Numbered from the stretch's first letter, positions 36,486 to 46,622 are shown. The stretch is 64,000 nt of DNA from an uncultured Prevotella sp. (GCA_934272845.1 CAKQSF010000009.1:6035-70034); one strand, 5' to 3'. The notes: generated from the letters alone by a model not told the origin. Numbers and translations are program-made.

Positions 36486-37682
36486 ATGAAAAAGTTGTTA
36501 ACTATCGCAGCACTTGCTGCCATGCTGGTTTCATGTGGAGGCGGAAAGCAGGGAAAACCTGATTTCAGCGACAATGAGTATGCAGTACGTACCATTGGCA
36601 CCTCTGACGCAAGCCTGCAGAGTACATACCCTGCTACATTCAAGGGTGTGCAAGACGTAGAAATCAGACCGAAAGTGGCCGGTTTTATCACCAAAATTTA
36701 CGTAAAGGAAGGACAGCAGGTGGCTGCCGGACAGATGTTGTTCGAGATTGACAATGCTACATACAAAGCACAGGTTACTCAGGCGCGTGCCGCTGTAACG
36801 TCTGCACAGACTCAGGTGAGCACTGCTAAATTAACATACGAAAACTCTCAGAAACTCTATGCTAACAAGGTTATCGGTGACTTCGAACTGCAGTCTGCTA
36901 AAAACAGATATGAGTCTGCTATCGCTGCACTCGGACAGGCTAAGGCAAGCCTTGCTGCTGCTGAGGAAACACTTAGTTACTGCTTCATTAAGGCTCCTAC
37001 ATCAGGCTTCGTAGGTTCTCTGCCTTTCAAGGTGGGCGCACTCGTAAGTTCTGCAAGTCAGGAGGCACTGACCACCATTTCTAATGGTTCTCAGGTGGAA
37101 GTTTACTTCTCTCTCAATGAGAAGGATATGCTTGACCTCACTCGTAAGTATGGTTCTGCACAGGCAGGTATCAGCAGTTTCCCTGCTGTGAAGTTACAGT
37201 TGGCTGACGGTTCTATATATGAGAGCGAGGGTAAGGTTATCAAGGCGAGCGGTATCATCGACCCTACAACGGGTACTACAAGCCTTATCGCTGTATTCCC
37301 TAACTCTAAGCACTTACTGAAGTCTGGTGGTTCTGGTCGTATCGTTATGCCTTACACCGCTTCTGCTGCTGTTATTATTCCACAGGAGGCTACTGTTGAG
37401 GTACTCGACAAGCACTTCGTATATATTGTAGGTAAGGATAATAAGGTGAAATATACTGAGGTTAGCATCGACAATCAGAATGATGGTCAGAACTATATCA
37501 TCACTTCAGGTCTGAAAAAGGGTGACCGCATCGTGGTTAAGGGTGTAACATCACTTCAGGACGGCATGGAGATAAAGCCACTCACAGAGGCTGAATATGC
37601 TAAGAAGTTGAAGAAAGCAGAGGAACTCAGCAAGGTTCAAGACCAGGGAGTTATCGCTGTTGGTAAGGCTCTCAAAGGCTAA
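36486..37682 (+). CDS. RND efflux periplasmic adaptor lipoprotein (AcrA/MexA-like)
   Basis: Membrane-fusion subunit linking the inner-membrane pump to the outer-membrane channel. Lipobox LVSC gives Cys17. The lipoyl-like half motifs are VEIRPKVAGFITKIYVKEGQ and, later, YCFIKAPTSGFVGSLPFKVG. An alpha-hairpin (QARAAVTSAQTQVSTAKLTY) lies between them, and the beta-barrel domain holds DPTTGTTSLIAVFPN. 398 aa, typical length. First gene of a three-gene pump operon; no local TetR-type repressor is present. Confidence 0.95.
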   Translation: MKKLLTIAALAAMLVSCGGGKQGKPDFSDNEYAVRTIGTSDASLQSTYPATFKGVQDVEIRPKVAGFITKIYVKEGQQVAAGQMLFEIDNATYKAQVTQARAAVTSAQTQVSTAKLTYENSQKLYANKVIGDFELQSAKNRYESAIAALGQAKASLAAAEETLSYCFIKAPTSGFVGSLPFKVGALVSSASQEALTTISNGSQVEVYFSLNEKDMLDLTRKYGSAQAGISSFPAVKLQLADGSIYESEGKVIKASGIIDPTTGTTSLIAVFPNSKHLLKSGGSGRIVMPYTASAAVIIPQEATVEVLDKHFVYIVGKDNKVKYTEVSIDNQNDGQNYIITSGLKKGDRIVVKGVTSLQDGMEIKPLTEAEYAKKLKKAEELSKVQDQGVIAVGKALKG

Positions 37683-37755
37683 ACGTAACATTTGCATGAC
37701 GTAATAGAAAAATGTTACGCTGGATTATGTAGACCATATAAAACGAAAGAAAACA

Positions 37756-40700
37756 ATGAAATTAGATAGATTTATTAATCAGCCGGTGCTCTCTACCATT
37801 ATCTCAATTCTTGTTGTGATACTCGGTTGCATCGGTTTGGCTACGCTGCCTATCGAACAGTACCCTGACATCGCACCTCCTACGGTGACTGTCAGTTGTT
37901 ACTATCCTGGTGCCGATGCCCAGACGGTGGAGAAGTCAGTGCTTGCACCACTGGAGGAGCAGATTAACGGTGTAGAAGGCATGACGTACATGAGTTCAAG
38001 TGCTACAAACGACGGTCAGGCTCGTATCACGGTTTACTTCGAACAGGGTGCCAACGCTGATATGGCGCAGGTCAATGTACAGAACCGTGTGTCTCAGGCT
38101 ACATCACTTCTGCCTTCAGAAGTTACGCAGTCTGGTGTGACTGTCGAGAAGAGACAGAACAGTACAGTGCTCATTATGGGCTTAACTTCACCTGACGGAC
38201 GTTACGATGAGAAGTTCCTCAGTAACTATGCCGACGTCAATATCATCCCTGAGATGAAGCGTATCGAGGGTATTGGTAGTTGTGAGGCTATCGGTCTGAA
38301 GACATATACCATGCGTATGTGGCTCGACCCTGTTAAGATGCACGATCTGAAACTGATGCCAACAGACGTTGTCGCAGCACTCTCTGAACAGAACATTGAG
38401 GCTGCTCCTGGTAAGTTCGGTGAGCAGTCAGAACGTCAGTACGAGTACTCTATGAAGTACACTGGACGCTTGAAGACTCCTGAGCAGTTCGGAGACATGA
38501 TTATTAAGACCGATGATGACGGTCATATTCTGCGTGTTAAGGACGTGGCTAAGGTTGAGATGGGAGCACTTTACTATACGGTAGAGTCACAGATTAACGG
38601 TAAGCCGGGTGTCATGATGATGGTAACACAGCGCGCTGGCTCTAACGCTACGCAGATAGCAAACGACGTTAAGGCTACGGGCGAGAAACTTCAGCAGAAC
38701 TTCCCTCCTGGTATGGAGATAGTATATATGCAGGACGTTACCGAGTTTATCAGCGCATCACAGCATGAGGTTATTAAGACCCTCTTCGAGGCTCTGGTAC
38801 TTGTGTTCATCGTGGTATTCATCTTCTTGCAGGACTTCCGCTCTACGCTTATCCCTATGATTGCCGTTCCAGTATCACTGGTGGGTACAATGTTCTTCTT
38901 GAAGGTCATAGGATTCTCTATAAACCTGCTTACTCTTTCTGCTCTCGTGCTCGCTATCGCCATCGTGGTCGATGATGCCATCGTGGTTGTAGAGGCGGTT
39001 CACGCTAAACTCGATATGGGTTACAAGAGTGCCCGCAAGGCGTCTATCGATGCAATGGAGGAAATATCTGGTGCCATCATCTCTATTACCCTCGTGATGT
39101 CTGCCGTGTTCATTCCGGTATCGTTCATGAGTGGTACTACGGGTACGTTCTATCGTGAGTTCGGTCTTACCATGGCGGTATCTATCGTCATATCTGCTAT
39201 CAACGCGTTGACATTGTCACCTGCTCTCTGTGCTATCTTGCTGAAGCCACACTCTGGTGAGCATAAGAAGAACTTTACTGAGCGTCTCTTCACAAGTTTC
39301 AATGCTTCTTACGAGCGTTTGCAGAACAAATACCAGAAGGGTGTAGAGAAAATCGTGCGCAAACCTATCATTGCTATCGTTGCTGTCATCATCGGTATCG
39401 CTGCAATGGCTGTGGAGGCTATGACAACAAAGACGGGTCTCGTGCCTGATGAGGATACGGGTACTATCTTCGTAACATGTTCTACTCCTCCGGCTACATC
39501 TCTTTACAAGACTAACCTCGTACTGGACGAGATACAAAAGATGCTGGATAACAACCCGGCTATTGAGAAAACACTGCGTATTACGGGTTATAACTTCATT
39601 GCAGGTCAGGGATCTAACCAGGGTACTTTCATCGCAAAACTTAAGCCTTTCGATGACCGTAACCGCTCAGAGTACTCTACTATGGTGCTCGGCATGATTT
39701 ATAAGCAGACTGCAGCCATTAAGGGTGCGCAGATACTTGCCTTCCAGCCTCCTATGGTAACGGGCTTCTCTGCATCTAATGGTATGACGTTCTCTATGCA
39801 GGATCGTACTGGTGGCGACCTCGATAAGTTCTTTAAGATTACTAAGGACTTCATTGCTGCACTGAATGCACGTCCTGAGTTCTCTAACGCTATGACGTCA
39901 TTCAACTCTTCATACCCTCAGTACGAGATTAATGTAGACGTTGCTAAGTGTAAGCAGTCTGGCATTTCACCAAGTGCTGTGCTCACAACCATGCAGGGAT
40001 ACTTCGGTGGTATGTACTCAAGTAACTTCAACTCTTACGGTAAACTCTATCGTGTTTACGTGCAGGGTGATCCTAAGATGCGTGAGGATATTTCGTCAAT
40101 GCAGAATATTTACGTTCGCACGGCAAAGGGAGAGATGGCTCCTGTAAGCGAATATGTAACGCTGAAGAAGGTTTACGGACCTCAGGTCGTTAACCGTTTC
40201 AACCTCTTCACTTCTATCGACGTGAACGCTTCGCCTGCTGATGGTTACTCAACGGGTGACTGTATCAAAGCGATGGAAGAGGTATCAAAGCAGGTTCTCC
40301 CTTCTGGTTATACCTACGAGTTCTCTGGTTTGACACGTAACGAGGCTGAATCAAGTAACTCTACTGGCATGGTGCTCGTACTTTGCTTGGTATTCGTTTA
40401 CCTTATCCTTTCTGCTCAGTATGAGTCTTACCTGCTGCCACTGACTGTCATTCTCTCTATACCGTTCGGTTTGGCTGGTGCTTTCCTCTTTACCAACCTG
40501 TTCGGAAAGAACAATGACATCTACATGCAGATCGCATTGATTATGCTTGTGGGTCTGTTGGCGAAGAATGCCATCCTTATCGTACAGTTCGCACTTGAAC
40601 GTCGTCGTCTTGGTATGGCTATATCATGGTCTGCTATCTTAGGTGCCGCAGCACGTTTGCGCCCTATCCTTATGACGGCTCTTGCCATGATTATCGGTCT

Positions 40701-40953
40701 TCTGCCGCTGATTATAACCGGAATACCTGGTCTTAGCCTGGTAATGGCACCTGTTGTAGGTGAAAACGGTTACATAACGCTCGGTGCAGCAGCCATAGGC
40801 GGTATGCTTATCGGTACATTCTGTCAGGTAATGATAGTGCCTTGTCTCTTCGTTATCTTCGAATGGCTACAGGAGAAGATTAAGCCTATCGACTTCCATG
40901 ATGATAAGGCGGCTGTAGATTCAGAGATTTCACAGTATGCTATCATTAAGTAA
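37756..40953 (+). CDS. RND multidrug efflux permease (AcrB/HAE1 family)
   Basis: Inner-membrane proton-drug antiporter of 1065 aa. It has 12 TM helices in the 1+5+1+5 layout and two large periplasmic loops. N-terminal DRFINQPVLSTIISILVVIL and LPIEQYPDIAPPTVTV are diagnostic. TM4 carries VDDAIVVVEAVHA with the adjacent Asp pair used in proton relay. Later segments include AGSNATQIANDVK, ILSIPFGLAGAF and AARLRPILMTALAMIIGLLP. It lies 73 bp after the adaptor and 27 bp before the outer-membrane channel gene. Substrates cannot be read from sequence. Confidence 0.96.
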   Translation: MKLDRFINQPVLSTIISILVVILGCIGLATLPIEQYPDIAPPTVTVSCYYPGADAQTVEKSVLAPLEEQINGVEGMTYMSSSATNDGQARITVYFEQGANADMAQVNVQNRVSQATSLLPSEVTQSGVTVEKRQNSTVLIMGLTSPDGRYDEKFLSNYADVNIIPEMKRIEGIGSCEAIGLKTYTMRMWLDPVKMHDLKLMPTDVVAALSEQNIEAAPGKFGEQSERQYEYSMKYTGRLKTPEQFGDMIIKTDDDGHILRVKDVAKVEMGALYYTVESQINGKPGVMMMVTQRAGSNATQIANDVKATGEKLQQNFPPGMEIVYMQDVTEFISASQHEVIKTLFEALVLVFIVVFIFLQDFRSTLIPMIAVPVSLVGTMFFLKVIGFSINLLTLSALVLAIAIVVDDAIVVVEAVHAKLDMGYKSARKASIDAMEEISGAIISITLVMSAVFIPVSFMSGTTGTFYREFGLTMAVSIVISAINALTLSPALCAILLKPHSGEHKKNFTERLFTSFNASYERLQNKYQKGVEKIVRKPIIAIVAVIIGIAAMAVEAMTTKTGLVPDEDTGTIFVTCSTPPATSLYKTNLVLDEIQKMLDNNPAIEKTLRITGYNFIAGQGSNQGTFIAKLKPFDDRNRSEYSTMVLGMIYKQTAAIKGAQILAFQPPMVTGFSASNGMTFSMQDRTGGDLDKFFKITKDFIAALNARPEFSNAMTSFNSSYPQYEINVDVAKCKQSGISPSAVLTTMQGYFGGMYSSNFNSYGKLYRVYVQGDPKMREDISSMQNIYVRTAKGEMAPVSEYVTLKKVYGPQVVNRFNLFTSIDVNASPADGYSTGDCIKAMEEVSKQVLPSGYTYEFSGLTRNEAESSNSTGMVLVLCLVFVYLILSAQYESYLLPLTVILSIPFGLAGAFLFTNLFGKNNDIYMQIALIMLVGLLAKNAILIVQFALERRRLGMAISWSAILGAAARLRPILMTALAMIIGLLPLIITGIPGLSLVMAPVVGENGYITLGAAAIGGMLIGTFCQVMIVPCLFVIFEWLQEKIKPIDFHDDKAAVDSEISQYAIIK

Positions 40954-40980
40954 TCCGGCTAAAAATAAAGTATTTGTAAA

Positions 40981-42360
40981 ATGAAGAAATTAAATATAAT
41001 CGCTATAATGTCTGCAACTGTTCTCATGAGCAGTTGCGGGCTCTACAACAAGTACGAGCGTCCGGAGGTGAAAACTGATGACATCATGCGCGATGCAGCA
41101 CAGTATGCTAATACTACTGATACCACATCATTCGGTGATGTTGAGTGGCGCGAGGTGTTTACAGACCCACAGTTGCAGACGTATATACAGCAAGGACTGG
41201 ACAATAACTTCGACTTGCTGAACGCATCGCTTAACGTTACTATGGCGGAAGCACAACTGAAGTCGGCTCGTTTGGCATTCCTTCCATCGTTCGCATTTGC
41301 TCCTAACGGTGGACTTGCAAAGGTTTTTGACAGCGGTGTGGACTGGGTTTCTACCTATACACTGCCTGTTACCGCTTCATGGAACGCTGACCTCTTCGGT
41401 AATCTCACCTCACAGAACCGTGCGGCAAAGGTTGCTCTCCTCGCTTCTCAGGACTATCAGCAGGCTGTTCGCAGCCGTATCGTGACGTCAATAGCCAACC
41501 TTTACTATACGCTAATGATGCTCGACAAGCAACTTGAGATACTTACAGACATGGAGAAGTTGACTAAGGAGACTGCCGACATGATGCAACTGCAGAAGGA
41601 ACTCAACTCTGGCAAGGAGACAAGCGTACTCAGTGCAAAGGCTGCGAACCTCGAAATACAGTCTTCTATCATCGACATGAAGCGTCAGATACATGAGACT
41701 GAAAACACGTTCGCTTTACTTCTTGGCAGCAATGCGCAAGGAATTAAGCGCGGAGACCTTTACAGTCAGAAGTTACCTTCTACGTTCAGCGCTGGTGTTT
41801 CGGTCAACTTGCTTGCCAATAGACCTGACATCCACTCTGCAGAAATGAGCCTTGCACAGTGCTTCTACGGCATAGAGACCGCCAGAAGCCGATTCTATCC
41901 ATCGCTGACATTCTCTGCTACAGGGGCGTTCACGAACAATCCGTCAACCATTGTCAACCCAGGCAAGTTCTTGGCACAGTTTGCTGCTAACCTCGTTCAG
42001 CCTATTTTCCAGAACGGAAAACTCATTGCTGGACTGAAAGTAGCACAGGCTCAGTACGACCAAGCATACAACAACTGGCAGAGTGCGATACTGTCAGCAG
42101 GATCAGAGGTAAGCGATGCCTTGGTACAGTATAACAGTTACGACGAGAAAGGTAAGATTGACAAGCAGCAAGTAGAACTGCGTGAGCAGAATGTGAACCA
42201 CACTAAGGACCTCTACACCATGGGATCAAGCACTTATCTGGAGGTTATCACAGCGCAAACACAACTGCTTAACGCCAAGACAACACTGCTTACAGACGAC
42301 TTTAACAAGATGCAAGCAGTGGTAAACCTCTACTCTGCACTTGGAGGTGGACGCAAGTAA
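40981..42360 (+). CDS. Outer-membrane efflux lipoprotein (TolC/NodT family)
   Basis: Trimeric outer-membrane channel of the tripartite pump. Lipobox MSSC gives Cys19, followed by the family N-terminus YNKYERPEV. The two OEP repeats are visible: WREVFTDPQLQTYIQQGLDN starts the first; the second contains LLANRPDIHSAEMSLAQCFY and ARSRFYPSLTFSATG, typical of NodT-type lipoproteins. The C-terminus has TMGSSTYLEVITAQTQLLNA. 459 aa. Completes the RND operon. Confidence 0.95.
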   Translation: MKKLNIIAIMSATVLMSSCGLYNKYERPEVKTDDIMRDAAQYANTTDTTSFGDVEWREVFTDPQLQTYIQQGLDNNFDLLNASLNVTMAEAQLKSARLAFLPSFAFAPNGGLAKVFDSGVDWVSTYTLPVTASWNADLFGNLTSQNRAAKVALLASQDYQQAVRSRIVTSIANLYYTLMMLDKQLEILTDMEKLTKETADMMQLQKELNSGKETSVLSAKAANLEIQSSIIDMKRQIHETENTFALLLGSNAQGIKRGDLYSQKLPSTFSAGVSVNLLANRPDIHSAEMSLAQCFYGIETARSRFYPSLTFSATGAFTNNPSTIVNPGKFLAQFAANLVQPIFQNGKLIAGLKVAQAQYDQAYNNWQSAILSAGSEVSDALVQYNSYDEKGKIDKQQVELREQNVNHTKDLYTMGSSTYLEVITAQTQLLNAKTTLLTDDFNKMQAVVNLYSALGGGRK

Positions 42361-42428
42361 GTCTGATACCTCACGCTAAAGCAAGAGGAATTTGGACCAA
42401 ATCAATATTCATTTAACGATTAATAGTT

Positions 42429-43220
42429 ATGAGCAATATATCAGACAAGGCAGTGGTAAGCCCCAAAGCAAAGATTGGCAACAACGTTACCATCTATCCC
42501 TTTGTGTACGTTGAGGACGATGTAATTATCGGTGACGATTGCGTTATCTACCCTGGTGCGAACCTAATGAATGGTACTCGCCTCGGAAAAGGTAATACAA
42601 TATTCCAGAATACCGTTATCAGCGCATTGCCACAAGACTTTGATTACAAAGGTGACCCAACACTTTGCATCATCGGTGACGGCAACATCATTCGTGAAAA
42701 CGTTGTTATCAACCGCGCAACACACCTTGGTGGCGAGACAAAGATAGGCAACGGAAACTTCATTATGGAGGGTGTACACATCAGCCACGATACAAAGATA
42801 GGCAATAAGAACGTATTTGGCTACGGTACTAAGATTGCCGGAGACTGCGAAATAGCAGATTTCACAATCTTCTCTTCTGGTGTTATCGCCAATCCTGGTG
42901 TTCGTGTGGGTGACGCTGTAATGATACAGTCAGGCTGTAATTTCTCAAAAGATATACCACCTTATATCGTTGCCAGTGGCAACCCTATCAAGTATGGTGG
43001 CGTTAACGCATATGTTATAGACCGAATAAATATTAGCGAGAAGGTAAAGGGACACATTGCCAACGCTTATCGACTGGTATTCCACGGTCAGGACGCTCTT
43101 GTAAACGTCTGCGCACAGATTGATCAACAAATACCTAAGGGTGAAGAGATTGACAATATCACATCATTCCTCAAGGCATCTAAAATTGGTATCATCGCAA
43201 AGATGTTGGGAGCAGAATAA
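42429..43220 (+). CDS. lpxA: LpxA-like acyl-ACP--UDP-GlcNAc O-acyltransferase
   Basis: Left-handed beta-helix acyltransferase (263 aa, as in LpxA). Hexapeptide repeats fill residues 10-185. The family block ALPQDFDYKGDPTLCIIGDG aligns with the LpxA uridine-binding region, and MEGVHISHDTKIGNKNVFGY carries the catalytic His of the usual AHxxHD motif. The helical C-terminal domain is present. In Bacteroidota lpxA usually sits with lpxD and lpxC-fabZ. Here it stands alone 68 bp after the efflux genes, and several motif positions are divergent (HISHD rather than HVAHD). A second, specialised copy is therefore likely. Lipid A first-step activity is inferred. Confidence 0.85.
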   Translation: MSNISDKAVVSPKAKIGNNVTIYPFVYVEDDVIIGDDCVIYPGANLMNGTRLGKGNTIFQNTVISALPQDFDYKGDPTLCIIGDGNIIRENVVINRATHLGGETKIGNGNFIMEGVHISHDTKIGNKNVFGYGTKIAGDCEIADFTIFSSGVIANPGVRVGDAVMIQSGCNFSKDIPPYIVASGNPIKYGGVNAYVIDRINISEKVKGHIANAYRLVFHGQDALVNVCAQIDQQIPKGEEIDNITSFLKASKIGIIAKMLGAE

Positions 43221-43299
43221 GAAAACAAGACTGTGGCATGCCATAAAAGTGCCACACGAACATACAACGTGCATACATTAAATGGACAACATACATTTA

Positions 43300-43366
43300 T
43301 ATCTTTGCACTTTTTGATAATTCGAGAGGCAGGTTGTTGTGAAACACCCTGCCTCTTTTATTCTAT
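43300..43366 (+). other. Promoter box followed at once by a terminator (candidate tiny RNA)
   Basis: TATCTTTG at 43300-43307 fits the -7 consensus. A hairpin (AGAGGCAGG 43325-43333 / CCTGCCTCT 43348-43356) followed by TTTATTCT lies only ~20 bp downstream. The implied transcript would be about 50 nt. Alternatively the hairpin simply terminates lpxA transcripts. The rest of the 43221-43691 gap holds a small TGTGGCA/TGCCACA palindrome (43232-43256) and nothing else clear. Confidence 0.4.
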
Positions 43367-43691
43367 AAAAGTATGAAAAAAACGTAACACTACGCATGAC
43401 GTCATAATATAACGGTTCGTTTTGCGTTATATTATGGTTGAAACAATATATTTTTAGTGACAGTGATAAAATAAATTGGTATAATTTATGTCATAGATTT
43501 CTGAGATAGTTTGGAGAGCTTAAGAAGGATCAATGCGAGCATTGCGACTGATGAATGGCTTCCAAATATCCAAAAAGATATGACAAGGAAATAAATATCA
43601 TTTATGTAATCCACTCCGATAAATTGTACCAAGTTATTTTTTTACCGTCACTTAACTACAAAAACATCAGAAAAGCAAAAAGACAAATATT

Positions 43692-44579
43692 ATGACACAC
43701 ACAAAACATTACTTCAGACTATGCCTACTGCTGTCGTTCCTCATGCTGGCTACATCCCTGCCAGCCCAGAAACGTAAGGCTACCAAACGCAAGAAAACAC
43801 GTATCACCAATACGACCAAGGGGGCTTCACAGGTGGAAGCAGTGCCAATAGACTCACTGATAGGCAAGGCTTACGCAGGAAAAGTAGGTCAGACTGTAGT
43901 TGACTTCTTTGGAAACAGAACCACATACGGTGACGTTACCCAGCAGATATACATCTGGCATGACAGCACAGCGGTAATATATCAACGCGGAGGAGACACC
44001 GAGAATTATATGATACTCCCCTACTCTCTCAATGGTTCCACCCTTACCATCGGCAATTTTAAATACACTACTCAGAAAGGTGGTACGGCTTTGCAACTGC
44101 AAAAGACCATGGAGGGGAAGGAAACGCGCCAGGGTATGCTTGCAAGCGTGTCGCCTGTAATGATGAGTCAGATGCTATATATGCGCGGAAAGTACCTCGA
44201 CGGCATGACTATTCAGACCGATGAGGATAAGAAAAACGCACTCATATGCCTTAACATAGCAGCAGAAAACGGTCAAAAGGAGGCACAAACTTACCTCTAT
44301 AACTACTATAAGAAGCGTGCGGAGAAAGGTGAAGTCAACGCTATAAAGTATATGTTCGAATATGAAAAGAATGCTCTCAACTACTCCGAAGCCCACAAAT
44401 ATTGCGATATGATGATTTCTTCTGAGCCGCAAAACGCCTTGTGGCTATGCGAGAAAGGCTCTCTTTACTTGAAAGAAGGTAAGACATCCGAGGCTAAAAA
44501 GATTATGAAAAAGATTAAAAAGGTGGATAACTCTTTCATAAAAGACAAGCGACACCCTTTTATTAAGGCTATGAATTAA
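43692..44579 (+). CDS. Exported protein of unknown function with TPR/Sel1-like C-terminus
   Basis: I do not recognise a characterised family. A signal peptide (about residues 1-25, ending SLPA-Q) is followed by a strongly basic linker (KRKATKRKKTRITNTTK). A beta-rich region follows (about 50-140, with VVDFFGNRTTYGDVTQQIYI). The C-terminal half is helical, with paired-helix repeats reminiscent of TPR/Sel1 (NALICLNIAAENGQKEAQTY, YSEAHKYCDMMI, ALWLCEKGSLYLKEGKTSEA). 295 aa. Probably periplasmic. Single-gene unit with its own terminator. Confidence 0.7.
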   Translation: MTHTKHYFRLCLLLSFLMLATSLPAQKRKATKRKKTRITNTTKGASQVEAVPIDSLIGKAYAGKVGQTVVDFFGNRTTYGDVTQQIYIWHDSTAVIYQRGGDTENYMILPYSLNGSTLTIGNFKYTTQKGGTALQLQKTMEGKETRQGMLASVSPVMMSQMLYMRGKYLDGMTIQTDEDKKNALICLNIAAENGQKEAQTYLYNYYKKRAEKGEVNAIKYMFEYEKNALNYSEAHKYCDMMISSEPQNALWLCEKGSLYLKEGKTSEAKKIMKKIKKVDNSFIKDKRHPFIKAMN

Positions 44580-44596
44580 GCCTTAATCATATTGTA

Positions 44597-44682
44597 GCAT
44601 AAAGAATACGCTCTGAAAAGGCTAAAGCATTTGTATCCAATAGATTTCATGCTTTTGCATTTTCAGAGCGTATTTTTATGCT
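44597..44682 (+). terminator. Terminator after the TPR-like protein gene
   Basis: Stem AAAGAATACGCTCTGAAAA pairs with TTTTCAGAGCGTATTTTTA around a ~40-nt middle that itself has AAAGCA/TGCTTT pairing. T-rich end. Confidence 0.75.
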
Positions 44683-44727
44683 TTTATGCGTCCAAGATGG
44701 TGTCTTAGTCAATACACGCAAGACTTA

Positions 44728-44921
44728 TGTGGGGTTCTATAAATTAACTTTGTTATATCTCGAGGCTATTATCGAGGTCAAAGTGTGAGTAAGAGAAGAT
44801 GTGTAGCGGGCTACTCGACTGAACGCGCTTACACTTTGAACCGATAAGAGTCTGAAAGACGACAAACCGTCATTGTACTAATTAAGTCTTACATAACTGT
44901 GGTAATTAACAGAACCACCCT
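44728..44921 (+). mobile_element. MITE-like element, copy B (194 bp)
   Basis: Same length (194 bp) and orientation as copy A, flanked by TA at 44726-44727 and 44922-44923. The right end is GTAATTAACAGAACCACCCT; the left end is partly degraded (TGTGGGGTTCTATAAATTA). Shares internal sequence with copies A and C, for example CGAGGCTATTATCGAGGTCA. No gene inside. Confidence 0.88.
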
Positions 44922-44959
44922 TAAAGCATAAACCAAACAACCTAAAGTTGTCAAGTAAT

Positions 44960-46477
44960 TTATTCCATTCCGAGGACACGGAACGCCTGCGGCAGATGGT
45001 CAATGATGTCACTTGCTATCAGGCTCTCCATGCCAGTCTCCTGCATTGCCAAGTCACCAGCAAGGCCATGGATATACATTCCCAACTTCGCCGCTTCCTC
45101 TTCATTGTATCCACGAGCCAAGAGCGAAGTGATAACACCCGTCAACACATCTCCAGAACCTGCCGTTGCCATGCCTGCATTACCAGTACTGTTAAACACG
45201 ATATTACCATTAGGCAGGCACAACGCGCTGTAATGTCCCTTTAATATGATATAGATTCTGAGTCTTTGCGCCATTTCGCTTGCCTTACTCAGCCTGTCGA
45301 AGTCATCTGCTGGTGGCATATCAAGCAGTCGGTCCATCTCTTTTGGATGAGGAGTGAATATCATTCCGTCTGGCAACTGCTGTAACCATGCGCGATGATA
45401 AGCAAGTATATTGAGAGCATCAGCATCAACCACCATAGGTACTCTTGTGCTTCTAATCTGCGTCATCAGCGCTATTGCGGTATTCTCCGCAGTTCCCAAT
45501 CCTGGTCCAATGCCCATTGCGCTGTACATGTTAGCGTCAGTAGCCTGCTCAAAAATATCATCACTTCTGTCAAGTTCTACCACAGCCTCTGGTACACTTA
45601 TCTGCATTATGTCACAATTACACCTTGGCGTATGCACCGTCACCTTGCCTGTTCCTGAGCGTAAGCATGCTCTTGAGGCAAGGATAGCGGCACCTGCCAT
45701 GCCATGTGAGCCCGTCACGAGCAAAGCATGCCCCATACTGCCTTTATGAGCGAAGTCACTTCTTCTCTTCAGCAAATTAGTTATGTCCTCTTCCTCTAGC
45801 ACAGTGTAACGTGAAGAGGTAACGTCAGCATACTCCTCGCTCAGTCCTATGTTCAGCACGCGAACCTCTCCAAGGTACTGTTGATTGTCAGCCATGAGCA
45901 TAGAGATTTTCTTCATGCCCAGCGTCAGCGTAAGGTCAGCGTTCACAATGTTAGCCTTTACATTAAAAGCATTATCCTCCGTCATCAGTCCTGATGGCAT
46001 ATCGATGCTCACCACGGTTGCCTCCGACTGGTTAATGTATTTCACCACAGCGGCAAAGCCTCCCGTCAATGGTTTGTTAACGCCCGAACCGAACAATCCA
46101 TCGATTATCAGCGCATCACTGTTAAGGTGTGGCGGTTCGAACTCCTTAGTCACCTCTCTAAGTATCTCAGGACATTTTGCCCTCAGTCTGTTAAGGTTTT
46201 CCTGGCAGTCCTGAGAGAGTTTTCCACTGACATTAAACAGGAATACGAGTACATCATATCCCCTTTGCTTCAGCATTCTCGCCACTGCAAGCGCATCACC
46301 GCCATTATTACCAGGTCCTGCGAATACCACCATAGGCGTACTCTCATCCCATCTTATGCTTATAGCCTCAGTTATCTCATCTGCCGCACGCTCCATCAGG
46401 TCAATAGAAGAAATGGGTTCATGCTCAATTGTGTACCGGTCCAATTCGTGAATTTGTTCCGAAGTGAAAAGTTTCAT
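44960..46477 (-). CDS. nnrD: Bifunctional NAD(P)H-hydrate epimerase / dehydratase
   Basis: Repairs damaged NADHX/NADPHX: the N-terminal YjeF_N domain epimerises, the C-terminal carbohydrate-kinase-like domain dehydrates with ADP. 505 aa, the usual fusion length. Epimerase motif VVFAGPGNNGGDALAVARML (about 51-70) and the catalytic region LIIDGLFGSGVNKPL. Dehydratase motifs are GHALLVTGSHGMAGAAILAS, AMGIGPGLG, FTPHPKEMDRLL and GNAGMATAGSGDVLTGVI. It is divergent from hpt with facing promoters; two inverted copies of the 194-bp element flank this gene pair. Confidence 0.95.
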   Translation of the reverse strand: MKLFTSEQIHELDRYTIEHEPISSIDLMERAADEITEAISIRWDESTPMVVFAGPGNNGGDALAVARMLKQRGYDVLVFLFNVSGKLSQDCQENLNRLRAKCPEILREVTKEFEPPHLNSDALIIDGLFGSGVNKPLTGGFAAVVKYINQSEATVVSIDMPSGLMTEDNAFNVKANIVNADLTLTLGMKKISMLMADNQQYLGEVRVLNIGLSEEYADVTSSRYTVLEEEDITNLLKRRSDFAHKGSMGHALLVTGSHGMAGAAILASRACLRSGTGKVTVHTPRCNCDIMQISVPEAVVELDRSDDIFEQATDANMYSAMGIGPGLGTAENTAIALMTQIRSTRVPMVVDADALNILAYHRAWLQQLPDGMIFTPHPKEMDRLLDMPPADDFDRLSKASEMAQRLRIYIILKGHYSALCLPNGNIVFNSTGNAGMATAGSGDVLTGVITSLLARGYNEEEAAKLGMYIHGLAGDLAMQETGMESLIASDIIDHLPQAFRVLGME

Positions 46478-46550
46478 TATCCTTATATATTTTAGTTTTT
46501 AGTAGACTCCCAATAAACTGATATCTTAATCGACATTTTGCCGTTAGGTA

Positions 46551-46558
46551 CAAAATTA
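46551..46558 (-). promoter_or_regulatory. -7 box for the NAD(P)HX repair gene
   Basis: The complement reads TAATTTTG, 74 bp upstream of the ATG. Confidence 0.55.
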
Positions 46559-46622
46559 CGAAAAAGAAATGAAGAAAGCGAGTTTTCTTATCAAAAATAT
46601 CTGTATTTTCAAAAAGTTTTAG

